Counted from the first letter of the stretch, positions 47,101-61,575 are shown. The stretch is 64,000 nt of DNA from Tetranychus cinnabarinus (GCA_022266195.1 WHVY01000002.1:4913001-4977000); one strand, 5' to 3'. Program-made: numbers and translations. The notes: generated by a model from the sequence alone, not told the origin.

Positions 47101-50100
47101 AAATGGATCCATTGTTGAACCCAAAGTGTTAACCATCAAGCTAATACCAATTGTTAAATCCAATGATTATCCGATGATGATAATGAGGATGAACAGCGTT
47201 TAAAAGGGTTGCTTTTCAATTGAAACTTTTCCCATTTCCATTAATCAAAATTGATCTAATCTTGGACTAATCATCACTAATCACAGCTTTAATCCATCTT
47301 CCCTTGTTGAACCGATTATTGATTAACCTTTACTCTTCGCATTACCTGTTATTGAACAACATTTACCATTATGAATACATTTAAATGGGAATTTATCTTT
47401 TCCATTTTCCATCTTGAAATGATTAATTATATTGCGTTTAATTGTTTGATTGCGTGTAAATTTTCATGTTATTTTTACTCTTGAACATGAAGCAACAAAG
47501 TAGCCAAAAGTAAATTGAAAAGAAACATTTTGTCTGAAAAATGTGAACATTTAATGACAACATTGGCATCTATAATCACAATTAAACTCAGGCAACATTT
47601 AATTTTCAATGTTTCGGGCCTTTTCATTTTAATTATTAATAAATTAAAAGCAAACTTCACAGCGAAAGTAAATTAAAAATTTAGTCTCTTAACTGTACGA
47701 CTGAATTTAGCTCAATATCGATTACTTGCTCATGTAAACTTTATTGTTATTAATTAAGCTGTAAGATTATTATCATTAAATGTTTAAATTGTGTGAGTTT
47801 TTGAGGAAAATTGAAAAAAAACGCAAAATTGTTTATGTTGATGTTGAACATTTGCAACTTTATTATTTAAATGAACACGCAATTTAAACTGCTCATCCTT
47901 ATCATTCCTCATCTTGATTCAATTCTTGTGGTTTTGCATTTCAATTGATTTTAAAATGCTCTTGTATCGTGATCATTATGATTAAACTGAATTAATCTTT
48001 TCCATTCTCTCCATTTCAATCATCTTGATTAATTGAATTGAAGACACATTTTGTTTGTCTCGCCCAACAGTTAAACAGTTGACTTATGGATTTGTTGACA
48101 ATACAAATTGCTATAATTTGATTGAAGGACATTAACATTGTTAGATTCCTCCATTTAACCAGTTTACAAGAACTGTTAACAGTCTCTTGATTACCCTTTA
48201 CACTTGTCTAATGATCAATTTATTCAAATGAATATCCATTAAATGTTCCCCTTTAATGTCAAATCATTTCAATGTAACCATTTTTGTCCATCAAATTGAG
48301 TGCAACACTGAAATTAGACTTTAATTGAGGTAAATTGATGAAAAGAAGGTGAATCGCATCGAAAAAGGTATTTACATGTTCAACTAATCGAGGCAAAAGG
48401 TCCAATCAATTGATGCTAATTAGCACCATTAGACCTTTAAGACCAAAGATTTGTTGCCTTGATAACTTTGATGTTGAAAATGTAATTTGAAAAAATTATT
48501 TCTCAATCAATCAATTTAGATTCGATTAGGTTAACACTTATCCTGTAACCAGAGAAAAGCAATATTTTTGATTAAAACAAATCCTCAAATTGTAATCTAT
48601 TTTATAGTTTCAATAAAAAACCATTAAATTACTTTGAAGGGAATGTTTTAAAGATTGAATCTTTATTGCTTGATTTAGAGTCAGTCATTTAATGGCAACT
48701 TTTATTGCTAATATTTAAAGACATTTTCAATTGGAACAAATTTCATCAACAAACTACTTTTCAATTTATAATCAAATCTATTTCATTTTAATTCAAACCA
48801 ATCATTTCATTAATGTGTTAACAGTCTTGAGCATAATCAAGAAATGTGTTTTTCCGAAACAAAAACATTGAAATGTTTCAAGAGCTCTCAGAACATTTAT
48901 TTTTTAACTTACAATCAAAGTGAACATTAGTATGAAGTCCGCTTTTTCAATCGCATCATGGAATGGAATTGATCAAACCTTTAGAGCAAAGGAAGCGAAA
49001 AATTTTCAGGATTTGGAAATTTTCGCTCATGAACTCCAGAAATAATCACGAAACTATTGGAGGAAGCTTTCCATTTTTCATTAAAAAGAAATTTATTTTC
49101 TCGAAACAAATTCTAATTTTGATGTTATTTCCTAGTTTCTAATCATGAATATTCTGACACTGACTTTATCATCGAGCATCTTGAAAATTAGGTTGACATG
49201 AAATTGTTCATTGGAAACCATAAAACCAGTTCCTATGAGAGACGCAAAATTCATGTTTTTGTACAAAAACCACAAAGTTGTTGAAATAAAACGTAAATAT
49301 TGAAATTAAAAAGCAGATTCAATGGAAACATTGAATGTTTGAATCGAATGGTTGAAAGGTTTCGTTTTTTATCAATTTTAATTTCACCTTCTTCTTTTGA
49401 ACATGAAATCAGGTAAAAATACATTTGTGATGTGCAATTGAGTTGATAAGTGATTTAAAGCATTGAAAAATGGACTGATTGTGTTTACCTTTTTTTATGC
49501 ATTTGGCTTTGTTTCTTTTTCCCTGTTTGGTTGAACATTTTTCCAGATTGAGTTTGCAACAAATGAAGGCTTTTGTGGTATTTGTTGAGAGTAAATCTAC
49601 TTAACTGGACACCCTGTTACTGATTATAATAAGTAATCCGATTGAGATGAAGGAAGAGGATTAAGATGCAAGAGTTGCTTCTTTTTTAATCAAATGAAAT
49701 TTCATGAGCAGGATTAAATTTGATAAAGTCAATGTGTTTATAATGTCGAGTGTCAGCCTTTTTGCACATCAAATGTGAAAGTGTGCCAATCAATAATATG
49801 GTGTTGCAGTGTTATTCTGGATAATGGAAAAGGGAAGCAATGAAGAAGAAGAAAAAAAAGGATGAAAATGATGCTGATGATAATGAAGAAGAATAAGGAA
49901 ATTTTGGAATAAATTTGAAGTTCACAAATTTTCTTCTTTCACCAACTTTATCAGCCAATTTTTACTTCTTGACATTACTTTTTTCATCTTCTGCTGCCTC
50001 TTCCTACTCTTCATTTTATCCAATATTGAGCCACCTTTTGTGACTCTTTATTGTTCATGTTGATTAAGTTTCAACTTTTCAGTGTCAGTGATTGATTAGT

Positions 50101-53100
50101 GGATTAACTGATGAATTTAAATAATTGGTTCGAGTGAAAAGACGATCTTATTGTTCATCTTTTGTTTAACCTTCAATTAGGTTTACTTTTTCAACATTTA
50201 AAGTTGACTTCAAGTGTAAATTGTGATCAACAATTGCAATCATTTAGATCAATGAATCAATGGCAATTTGTTAATCAACATTGCAATGATTAACTGTAAG
50301 GTTTGCAGTTGGAAAGGAAGGGAACAATAAATGGTATTCATCTTTTTTTATTAATCAAATGATACTAATAATAGCATTTGGGTAATGATGGTCAATGATG
50401 ATGAAAGGATGAGCATGAAAATGATAGTTGATGATAATTTTTCTGGCCAAAAGAAGAAGAGAAAAGGAGAAAATAAAAAATGGATAAAGTTGAGTGAAGA
50501 GTAAACTTTGAATGGACTTGGATGGGAAAAGAGTGCGTTTTAATAGAGTCCTGTGTCTTTTGATTGAGTGTCTGATCTGTGATGAAGGAGAAGAGGGAAG
50601 ATGCTGATGAAGATGAGGTGAAGATTGTTGAAGAAGAAGAAGATGAAGAGAGGGAAGAAATGGCACACTCCCAGTCACTCTGTGTCTCCCTTCATCCACA
50701 TCAACTGTCAATCCCAGAAGATGCTGGTTTCATCATCATCCATGGGTAACTTTATTTCACTCTGCTTGATGTTGGTTTCAATTGAAAAACCAAAAACTTT
50801 TTATATCACAGTAAAGTTAAACTGAGAAGCTGAATTGATTGGAAGCAAAAGATGGTGAAGATGAGTGAAGATGAGAAAAGAAGGAAAAAAAGATGATAAT
50901 GAGGATGGAATGAGAGAAGAGCCAAAAATTTCAAAGAAAAACATGTTTTTCTAAGTGAATCTGGTTGACATGGAAAACCATTTAATTGGAGACATTTTTT
51001 TCTCTCTTCTTCCAACCATTTTCTTATAGTTTCAATTTGAATTGTAATTCCGTCTTTTTTACAGCACTCAACTTTCGAAAGGTCATCATCATTTGTTTGA
51101 TCAACTTTCATCAGAAAATTGAATCCATAAAAGTTTTGATCTTTTTTTTGCACCCAAAAAAGCAAACCTTTTCTGGTTTCAGTTTATTCAGTTTTCCTCT
51201 TCTTCTGGTCATGAGCTGGCAACAGAGACCTTTCCAGTTGTCAACAGGTTCAGGGAAACTTTCAGGGCATCAGTTGAGTGCCAATGCAAATTTAGAATCA
51301 ATGAATTAATCTTTCAATGATCAGTTTATCCTTGAGATGATGATAATGTAAATATTATAATTTTCCGTCTCAATCCATTTGAACATTATCAAGGATTTCC
51401 TGATACACAGTAAAAGTCAAGGATATCATCAATCAAAATTAGTTATTTACTACTTTTAATGTCCAGTTTAATGATCATTTTCATCGTTCGATTGTTACAA
51501 TGTAAACAGAATGGTTTGGACAGAAAAGTTGATCAGTCAGTTTGATTAACTTTTAGGCAAAACAAAAGGTTTACTTCAAATAGCTTCAACTGGTTCAATG
51601 TTTACATGGTATTTGCTGTTTATACAGTGAAATACAATTAAAAGTTTATTTAAACATCAAGTCAACCAAATATTTAATATTTATTTATTGGACAATCAGA
51701 GTGAAGAGAAATGATGAATTTTTAGATGAAAAGACGCAACTATTAACAGTAAATTGTGCTATTGTTGACATTATTGTTCAACCTTTTAAATGTACAAATG
51801 AATGGGACAAAAAGAGGATCCAAAATAGGTTGAGTATCGCATGAAAAGTCACTAACTCTAAGCCATTGATGAAAGGTCAGTTTGTCCAGGTTTATTGATC
51901 GACATTTACTTGAAACTGATCAATGACTTGCAGTAATTGCAGGTTGACAAAACAAAAAGGTAAATAAATGAAACAATGAAAAATATTATTCGAAACATTT
52001 CATATCAACAAATTATTTGAACAGAATGAGACTCAGAATTAATCAGATCTTTAAATGTTCAATCAAAAGGCAAGACTTAACATTTGAACAAAAATTTTTG
52101 ATTCAAAAAGAGTGATTTGAAAATATCAAAATCTAAATTTCTAGCTTAACAGCCTTCGAAATACTCCCTTTAGAATCTGAACTTCGCGAGTTTTCAAAGC
52201 CATTTTAGATACTTTCATTGATGTTATCAGAATTATGAGGAAAAATGAACTCTGAAAGTTTGTTTGATCACATCGGAAAAATTTTGAAGCTTCTAGTTTT
52301 TAAAAGTCAATTTTTGGATTTAATTTTACAATTTTGTTTCGTTTTGATTCTGGTTCTGTTCAATTTACCAGAAACTATTTACTGTATAATATGAGTTAAA
52401 TAATCAGTTGATTTGATTGTCGTAAATGATGATCACAATAATCAGTAAATCACAAACAACAAAAGGTCAATAAATGAGTTCTTTTTGTGAAAGCGAATTG
52501 AAAGCGAAACAAGTTTAAACTGAAATTGGTTCATTTTCTGGTTTCGTTTTATTTCCTATTTACATTTGATTCCGTTTTACCTGTAACCAAATAATGATCA
52601 TATTAATAGCAAGTATAGATTGTTAATCAACACGTTAACCAGTGAAGCGATTAACTAACACCAGAGTAAAGCAACACAAAAGGTAAAAAGTGTTTAACAA
52701 TAAACGCTAATTTACGGTGTAACAATAAGCTCAACCAATAACAACACCAATCCAATGAATTTAATGTATTTTCACCTGAAAAATCATTCTCATGTTTACC
52801 ATTTAGTTACCAGTTAAACCATTTGTTGAACCCAAACGAGTCAACAAAAGCAGGCCAAACAGACGAGTGTTTAGCTTGCCTCAAATTGATGGAGCAATAT
52901 TCAATGTTTTCACCCTTTGTACATTAATACGCTCTTGTCTTGGCGCAATTGTTCAACCAATTGCTACAATCAATGGCCAATCAAACAATTTAGTCTATTC
53001 TATTGAGAGAAAAGTAAATTATACGTTGATTAACTCACTGGAATACAATGCAATCATCTAATCATTTACACCATCAATACCTGCAACTAAAAGATCAGAT

Positions 53101-55245
53101 GAACCAAAGTAACCAAAGTCATTATCAAACAGGATCAAGTGATGGAAAATTTCATTCACATTAAGATTCTTTCAATGAAAATCTTCAGATTCACGGCTAA
53201 GTTAATTAGCTAAGCATCTAATTTTCGCAATTTAATTTATCAATCTCGAAATCCATTTCACAGACTTTCTTATTCTCAGTTTGCATCAAATCAACATCAA
53301 AAACCGAAACTCGTCAAGTTTTGAATCATGAAAAAGGGAAAGAGAAAAATGTTGAAAATTCTGAAATCGCTTTTCTTTGTTAATTTTGCCAGTTTGTATT
53401 TTGAGGAAAAGGCTTGAAATGTTGATCTCAGAATCCCAATGATTTACTCATAATTAATGGAAAGTTGTATCTTGGAATTCGACGAAAAAATTATTTCGAC
53501 TGACATCGAACAAACCTTGTTCTAAAGTTTGAACGCATTGGCAAATAAGTGCAACTTCAGCGACAAAATCAAGACTCAAGCAACTAAACATTTTCTATTT
53601 TCTAATCAGCTAATTGCACTCGAAATTTCTCATTTCTCCCCTTAAATCGAGTTTGTCAACTTGATATTGGACAGTCAATGAGAAAATTGAAATTGAATAA
53701 AATTTCTCATCCTTGAAAGTTCATTAAAGAAAGCAATAAATTATGTGAAATTTTCTGGCGAACAAATTTTCTTATTGAAAGCAACTTGAGGCCATTTTCA
53801 TTTGAGCCAAAAGCAGATGCATTTTACACTTGGAAATTAATTTAATTTGAAAAGGTGAAAACACGAAAACCTTTTATTTGTTCAATATCAATTTAGTTGG
53901 TAAAACTAATTTAAAATGGTGAATTTTTGAAATGAAAATTGCGTTTTGACAAATGAGATAAAGCTCGATAATAAATAGTTGAAATTGTAACAAACTTGCA
54001 ATAAACAGTGCAAGTGTGTCCATTGGTAAATAATGTTATTACATGATGATTAAATTACTGTAACAATTTGTTTCAAGTTTCATGTTAACTCGAAGAGAGA
54101 AAAAAATATGTAAATATAACATTATTACATTGAACACTTGAAACACTTGGGTGAAGGAAGAAAAGATGAACAAGAAAATGAAGATGAGGTTGATGATGAT
54201 GATAGGCTGTTTACTTGAAGCCTTGAGTGTGTTTATTTTATTAGCTGATTATATGGTGACACGTTTTTTTACATCATATATTATTAGCTAACAAAATAGC
54301 TTACAGTTTACTTTATCAAGTAAATGTTTGTCTTTGTATCAACGACAACAAAAAATATACAAAAATAGTTGAAAAATGCTGGTCTAAGTCAATAATCATT
54401 CTGAACCAGAATGAAATAATCGATAAAAGTCTTCTCTTTTTTTTCAACTTTTGTTGTTCTTTCAATTAGACGAGTTTATCATGTTTTTATCGCCATCATC
54501 TGTTGACTTGAATCAACTATCAACTACATTAACCATTTTTTTTGTGTTCAAGTGAACCAAATGAACAGGAAAAGGAAATGAAGAACATAATAATGAGCAA
54601 AAAATGTTCATTTTTTTCTCTTCTTTTCTCGCCTTTACCATGGTTAGGTGACAATTTTGGATGGAAATTATCTTCTCTTCTCTTCTAATATTTCACCCTT
54701 TTCCCTGGATTCTGTGAGCTCTTTTGCTCCATGAAACTCAAGTGCTTCTAATAGTTTCCATTGTTGATAATTTTTACCAATTAATCTCAATTAATCTTGC
54801 AACAGTTTCTTTTTTGTTTCATTTTTCATTCATTTTTCTTCTTCTTTTTTTTCTCTCTGGTTGCTCATTCCATGAGAATTCATTGAATAAATTCATCTGA
54901 TAAAAGTTTAACATTTTTCCTCGATTCTTTTCAATGTTTGAACAAGTTTGACGCAAGAAACGATAATTTGGTTTCCAAGTGACTGAGGACAAATGTAAAC
55001 AGGAAGGAAGTCGATGAGATTCTGAAAAGAACTTTTTTTTCTCTTCTTTCATATTCTCGGAATGAACTTTATCCTGATCTTTGAAAGTAAACAGGAAAAA
55101 AAGGAAAAGAATTTTTTCTCCATTTTACTTTGAAAAGGTAATGTCAATGATGAAACGGATAAAGATGATCTTGAAATTAAAAATCAAACACCAAAATGTG
55201 AACATTGTTCATCATTGCAACTGGAAATGAGGAGAAGAAAATTCA
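44101..55245. other. long AT-rich gene desert, no supported gene
   Basis: About 11 kb without a convincing exon, tRNA or transposon. Frames at 50355-51309 overlap GAA/TTC/CAT runs. A 32-codon ATG frame at 51211 and a 64-codon frame lacking an ATG at 52867 are not recognisable. TA-rich and triplet-repeat sequence dominates. Confidence 0.45.
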
Positions 55246-55612
55246 ATGATAAACTCATCTTTGAACCAGAATTTTTATCAGCAAATCTTTGGGTTTCAGT
55301 TTTCATTGATTTTTAGCTCAACAGCCAAAAAGAAAATGTTAAATCAAAGAAAATTTTCATTTTCCATTTTACTCATAATCATGATCGCTTTAATCAGTTT
55401 CATCGCCTTTTCCATTTTCAAATCTCACTGGATTTTTGATTTACTTTGAAATCAATTTCAGCCATTCAGTCAATCCCAAGACACTTGAAAACCTTAAACT
55501 GGCTTCAATTGAGAATGCCTTTGATGGTGACAAAATTGTCGCGTGCAGATTTAATAGCAATGAAAAGCCTTACAATGGAAGACAAAATTTGTGCAAAAGA
55601 CACTTTTGGTAA
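55246..55612 (+). other. candidate gene or relic for a small signal-bearing protein
   Basis: An ATG frame from 55246 holds a second Met at 55339 followed by LNQRKFSFSILLIIMIALIS, a good signal peptide or membrane anchor, and ends at 55449. A different frame is open from 55394 to TAA at 55610 with no ATG; it encodes a coding-like sequence containing LENLKLASIENAFDGDK, IVACRFNSNEKPYNG and a final RQNLCKRHFW. A small intron (an acceptor TTTCAG sits near 55461) or a frameshift could join the two. Neither half is recognised. Confidence 0.25.
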
Positions 55613-55831
55613 TGTTTCTCAGTTCACTTGGATTCATGCCAATTGCATTTCAACATGATTGATCCCATTCCATTGAGGCTATAAAAACGGCAATCACTTT
55701 TAATTCACTTTACTGGTTAATCAACTCTCCTTTCATCCAACTTTGGCTTGTTAATCAAATATGCAAACAAACATGTTCTGAGGAACGCAAGAAAATGTTC
55801 ATTTCTCAGTGTGGACAAGTTTATTAATGAA
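55613..55831. other. intergenic DNA, no gene seen
   Basis: Nothing recognised. Confidence 0.4.
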
Positions 55832-55870
55832 TAGGTTAGATTAGGTTGGATCAGGTTAAATCAGGTTAAG
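55832..55870. repeat. degenerate TTAGG-like array
   Basis: About 39 bp contain AGGTTAG, TTAGGTTGG, CAGGTTAAA and CAGGTTAAG in tandem, resembling a decayed (TTAGG)n run. It is much more diverged than the array at 5493. Confidence 0.45.
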
Positions 55871-58800
55871 TGTACATTTTGTTGGAGTTTAAGCTGGAAA
55901 TGCAAAAAATGTAGTTTTTACTCCACAGAATCCAAGGTTTATGGTACAAGAAAGTATTGATTATTCATGAATAATAGATACCAGGAATAGCATGCAAACC
56001 TAACATGGAAAGAAAAAGAAACGTTATTCATCATTTACATTTACATTGAAAAGCCTATCATTGGAGGAAGAAAAATTTACCTTCATAATTATATTGAATG
56101 GCGAAAATCTGTTTTCACAAGAAAAAATGAAAACTTTTCAATTATCAATTGTTGGTCTCTTCAACATTTACCTAACATTTAATCATCAAAGCCATTCATT
56201 TCATGCCATTAAATGTTGATCAATAGATGAACTTTGCAAAATCAAGATTCATTTGAAATTGTTTGTTTTAACAATCATGAACCTGAACTGATCGGAATCA
56301 AAAAACAGAAAAATCAACAAATTTTTCAATATTCAATCAAAATATTGCTCTGAATCTTGAACAGCCAAGACTCGAGTCAAGCATTTCTGTCCAGCTAAAC
56401 CTTCAATCGAAATGCAACATTTGTTGAAATCGGATCATGGAAATTCTTTTTTTGCGAAATTTCCTTTTGAATCTCAACGATTCCAAATAATCTAAAATGG
56501 CTGTTTTGAGTTCGTTTCAAGATTTTTATGCAAAGCTGTAAGATTGAAAATCGAAGATGAAATCAAGTTGATATCTGAGAAACAATACAAGGTTCCAACA
56601 TTCGTTGAACCTCTGAACAGTCAAGTCTGAAGTTTACATGAAATTGATGAGAAAATTTTTTCCATGAAAACGTCACAAGTCTATGAAAGAAATAAACAAA
56701 TGGAATTAATCAATATCAGTATAATATTGAATTCTCATCTTACTCTTCTCTTGCCAATGAAAGAAATGCAATTCAGAAATCCTATATTGAAACTTGTTCA
56801 TCATCATGAGAAGGATAGAAATGGATGAAAATGATGAAAAAGAGAGGCTGCTTATTCACCATGTAATTCCTTTGGGTAATCTTACTTACCATTCTTTCCC
56901 TTTTTGCTTCATCTTTTTTCATCTTCTCCTTCTCCTTCTCATCATCTTTACCATCGTTCATCTTTTGCTATCTCAACGTATTCAGAGATTCAGTTATTTC
57001 TAATCATTTCCATCATCATCATCATCATCGTAAAGTAAAAGCCTAAATTGATTCCATGGGCTATCAATACACAGAAAATTGTATTTCATTTGAGTGAAGA
57101 AGGGAAAAAGTTGCAACTTCAATCTGTGTGTTATAACGGGCCAAAAAACATGATCAACACCAAATCACTGAATCAATAATATTATCCATTATTATATATA
57201 AATTATAGGTTCGAAAATTAATTGAGGTAAAAAAATATCTAAAAAGTAGAGTTGAACAGATTGATCAGGCTTGCAATGATTTTCAATTAATCAACATTTA
57301 ACATTCTTCATCCTTCATTCCATCATCTTTTACCTTTACACTGAACCAAGCAATAAAAGTGTCATTGATTAACATTATCAAATCACACCATAAAAGATGT
57401 AAAACCATTACAATACAAACATTTAACTAATAAACACTCAAATCACATCTAACTGTTAACGTCAATCAAATTGGTAAACCTTTAACTCTCTGTATTTCAT
57501 GTATTCAATAACGTTCAACTTGTCACTTGCTTTGGACTCTTTTCAAGCATAAAAAAAGCGTCTCTTCACTGTTATTATAAACCATTATTATCAAGAGTTT
57601 TGTGGTCTCTCTCTTCATAAGGTAACATATTGAATGAGACTATATTATATGTAAATTAACTTACAGTTTGTTGCCAATTTAATCATCATTATCATCTAAT
57701 CTCGAGTCAATAATATTTATGGTCACAGCTGAATCAAGTGTTACTGGTGAACCTCAATAATGTATTCAATTTAATAAGTTGATCAATGAAAAGAAATGTT
57801 GAAAACATTTTCTCTTCTTCTTCTTCTGGCAACAATTGTTGAGTTTCTGGTAAGATTTGAATCTTTTCTTGATTTAAGATTGATCAGTGATTAACACCTT
57901 ATTATGGGTTAATATATTGATCAATCACAATTACATTTGTTACTCTAGATGTTACCCAAAACAAATGGTAAAAATATGATTACATAAACTTATGTATTTA
58001 CCATTCAAGTCATTATTTGCCATTATTAATATTATCATTTATTACAATCACAAAATACCTAAAGTTCAATTGTAATTTATAATTGGTTTCAATGATATTC
58101 AATTTCAACTATTAATTTAACTTTCATTCTCAATTATAATAATGATAATAATAAATATAAACACACATCTGAAGAGAAGCAAAATATCTTTTTCCTTTTC
58201 CTTTCGCCTTTTCTCATCATTTTCATCTTCATCATCTTATCTGGTCTTTTCTGTTTTCTGTGTACATTTTTTTCTCTCTCTCTCTTCATTTTCTTGAACA
58301 TTTTTCCTAAAATAAAACCTATAAAGGTTGCTATAGATTAACATTGATCCCAGTAAAAGAGTAAAGTTGAAATGGGAAAATGAAGATGGAATGATGAAGA
58401 GATGGTGAAGATGAAAAAAGGATGAGAAAAAAATTGAGGCGAAAAAAAAGAGATACAAATTTAAGAGACAATCAGTTTCATGAGTTGAGTTGAGAAAATG
58501 TTCAATTTTCTTCAGTGTCTTTTCCACTCATCATGTTAAGATCATCATCTTCAGGATCATCAGAATCATTAGAATCATCAGCACCAGAATATCGCTTTTT
58601 TGTGTTGCTTCAAAGGCAATCCTTTTCATCCTCGTCTTGACAGTTTTGAAGGTTTGCTGTAAAAAAAAGAGAAAAAATAAATTTAGTAAAAAATAGTCTT
58701 AATATGCTTTTAATTTGCTAATTGATGGTGGAAATGATTAACATTAAACTTAATAAACCTTATTCATTGAGAATGATATTTATCAATGATAATGAACAAT

Positions 58801-60156
58801 TTGTTTCTTCATTAGGTTATTATAATATCAATGAATCACAATGGCTCAGTCTTTTTGTGTTACAGGGAAAAGTTAAGAATGAGGAGAGAGAAAAAAATTG
58901 TCGCTTTTTTTCATTCTTGTATTGTTATTATCATCATCATTTATTATTATCATTGTAATTATTATTACCATATGATGATATCTTTAGACTCAATTAGATG
59001 TTAAAGAGTCTCTTTTATTTTCTCGATAGTTTATTGATTGTTTCAAACGAGAGTCAATTGCTATTCAATTGATTCAATTTTGTCAACTAAATTGATAATT
59101 ATTTGTTATAAAATACAAATAGGAAATGGTTAAAAGTGATTTATCAAAATTGCTTCTCTCTTTTTTTAGATGTGTGTTTCATTGCACTTTCATTCAGCCT
59201 TGTTTAGGTTCAACAATGTTTCCATGTTTCTTAAGTTGAACTGAATAATAATGATAATAATGAGAATGATGATGAAACTCATGATACAAGAGTCTTGATA
59301 AAGGTAGTGAGGATGTTGCTTTGTTCACCTTTTGACAGGTAAACTTTATATGTAAAAATTGATCAATTGGTGTGAATGTTTTGCCTTTGATAAAAAAAAT
59401 GATCAACATGATAAATGTTGACAAACTTTTTTTCTTCTTCTCTCACTCTTTCCATCATCATCACCTTTGTGAGTTACCTTTTTTTGACCTGTTAACATGG
59501 TAAACGGTTTTTACTCTGATTGATGTGCATTAGAATATTAATAACTTGAAAGATTTATTAGCAAGTTGATGAGTATGGTGATGATAATCATGGAATGAGT
59601 GACGAGAAGAGGAAAAGACAATGAAAACTGGTGAATGGATGGAAAGGATAATGAATGGAAGAGAAGTAAGAAAAGATTGGAAACTGTTTTAAGAAAAAAA
59701 GTTACATCAAGAAGAAGAAGGAGTTTAGGTAATTTGGTTGACATGATGAAGGATGAAAGGCTTGAAGGGCAAGATTTGGATGAAGAGAGCAAATTGATTG
59801 GAAGAAAATGTTGATTGGTAATGGTTTTCTTAAATGAATGAAACATGCTGAGAGTAAAATTGTCAATCAAATGGGTAACAATATTTACTCCTTATTTAGG
59901 ATGAAATAGTAAATAAAAACTAAGCTATAATGAACATGGTGAAGATGAAGATGAGAACGATGATGAAGAAGATGTGGGAGAGAGAAGACGGAATAGTGAG
60001 AAAGAGAGAGTTGAAAGAATAGATCAATTCTATTGGATCATTTGAAGGGAGAAACTGAGAAAGGGAATAAAAGGCGTCTTCTAGGGAACATTTATCTTCT
60101 CTTTCTTTCCTCTCTTTTTGCTCCCTCTGATTCTGTTTCTGTGTTTTTTATACCAG
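55871..60156. other. AT-rich intergenic DNA, no supported gene
   Basis: Includes a CAT run at 57010-57030 and purine-rich tracts near 58380-58450 and 59940-60070. Short frames here are low-complexity. A pyrimidine tract at 60095-60150 precedes the candidate exon below. Confidence 0.45.
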
Positions 60157-60389
60157 AGGATTCTTGAAGCCAATAGCGTTACAAGTGGGCTGAGGCTTTG
60201 GAACACCATGTTGTGCGCAAATTCCATGAAGTTCAAAGTAATTCTCTCTTTTACAATCTTTCTTTTCCTTGGATTGAGAGCAGTAAAAATTTTATCCAAA
60301 AGATTGAGTTCAAGTTGGTTTCATTTTTTCTCTCTCTCTTCTTGTTTACAGGATTCACCGAGGATTTGAAAATTTATCATCACCAACAG
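60157..60389 (+). other. two candidate exons behind strong pyrimidine tracts
   Basis: The tract ending TATACCAG (60156) is followed by 27 open codons (60157-60237) containing RILEANSVTSGLRLWNTM and then GTAATT. A second tract ending TGTTTACAG (60351) precedes a 38-nt segment ending CAACAG|GTT at 60389. The first segment has only one open frame and better amino-acid variety than its flanks. No family is recognised and splicing is not demonstrated. Confidence 0.2.
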
Positions 60390-61254
60390 GTTGAAAATAG
60401 ATTGTTGTAGCTTTAGATTTAAACGTTTTTCCACTGTTTAATTGATCGACCAGATGATAATATTTGATTTCATTTCAAACTCTCCGCTCTTCGTTTGTTG
60501 TTCAATCCAATTGTTGTTTCCAAATGAAATTTAAGCTCAAATGTATGCTGCAATCAAATAATGATAACAATAAATATTAGTATTAGTATGATAATAATGA
60601 TACTTGGTAACTATTTCCTATTATAATTTGACATATCATTAGAATAAGCATTCATTTTGGAAATAATTTTTCAGATTTGTGTTTTTTAACCTAATAATAC
60701 TTTACCTTTTGTCAAAAGTGAAGTTGATTGATTTGAAATTAATTGCTGTTAAAGTATGTGAATCCATTTATCGTTGAATCGTTTATCGTATAAATTTGTA
60801 ATCTCAGGATTTGCAGATGATCCAAATGATGTTAAAAAGATGAGTAAAGATGATAATATGATTTTGCTTGCATTATTAGGGTTTAGAGGGGAAAAAAGAT
60901 AATAATAAAGATGATGATGATGATGAACCTAATTGCTGTTAATGACTAGTTCAACTTATGGTTGAATTCATTAGACAATCAAATTGGTCAGAAAAGGTTA
61001 ATCAACTTGGCAACATGGAATTAAATTCAGATTTTCCTCTTTTCATGGAACCTTTTTTTCTCCTTGCTGCTGGTTTTGTTTTTCATGTCAACATTTAGTT
61101 GTTTGTACGATTGTTATTGAAAAGACAGGAATGAGATGTAAATTGTTGATGCATTTCAATTCAGTTGAGGTTATCATTTCAATGTATTAAACAACTGGAG
61201 CATCAAACTAAAGGACATACAAAAAAAATAGATTGTATTAGTGAGTTATAAAGT
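60390..61254. other. AT-rich intergenic DNA, no gene seen
   Basis: AAT- and GAT-rich low-complexity sequence only. Confidence 0.4.
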
Positions 61255-61575
61255 GTGCAATGTACATTTTGCTTACGTACAACAGACAATCCATCCATTG
61301 ATTATTTAGCTCAAATTTGCTTGTGTCTGCCACGCGTTGAGGTAAAAACCTTGAGATGCATTTCAACATTCGTGATTATTGATTGGTCCAAGTTGAGGCA
61401 AAATTGTTCCATGACTTTTAAAGAGGGACAAATGAAGGGTAGAAATGATGAGATGAAGATGGTGAAAAAGGAAGCCACTGATGCTCAGGTCAATAAAGCA
61501 AAATCGGCTCATCGGATGGGAATGACGGAAAACGGAATTTCCGTCTCTATCGTATCAAGAGTAGACACGGGTTAA
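61255..61575 (+). other. unrecognised open frame or exon without an ATG start
   Basis: A 106-codon frame starts with GTG and has no upstream ATG. It includes CLCLPRVEVKTLRCISTFVI and a Lys/Met/Glu-rich part. A possible exon is ACAACAG (61281) to GTTGAG|GTAAAA. The 3' end holds an inverted pair GACGGAAA/TTTCCGTC near 61523-61545. Composition is less AT-rich than the flanks. It may be coding, or a chance frame. Confidence 0.22.

Noticed and set aside
50128..50140. tRNA B-box-like GGTTCGAGT
   Set aside because: There is no A box, acceptor stem or anticodon arm around it. No tRNA gene was found in the window.
53611..53660. miR-92-like seed AATTGCACT with a possible short stem
   Set aside because: Only the seed matches, and the possible stem is too short for a pre-miRNA.
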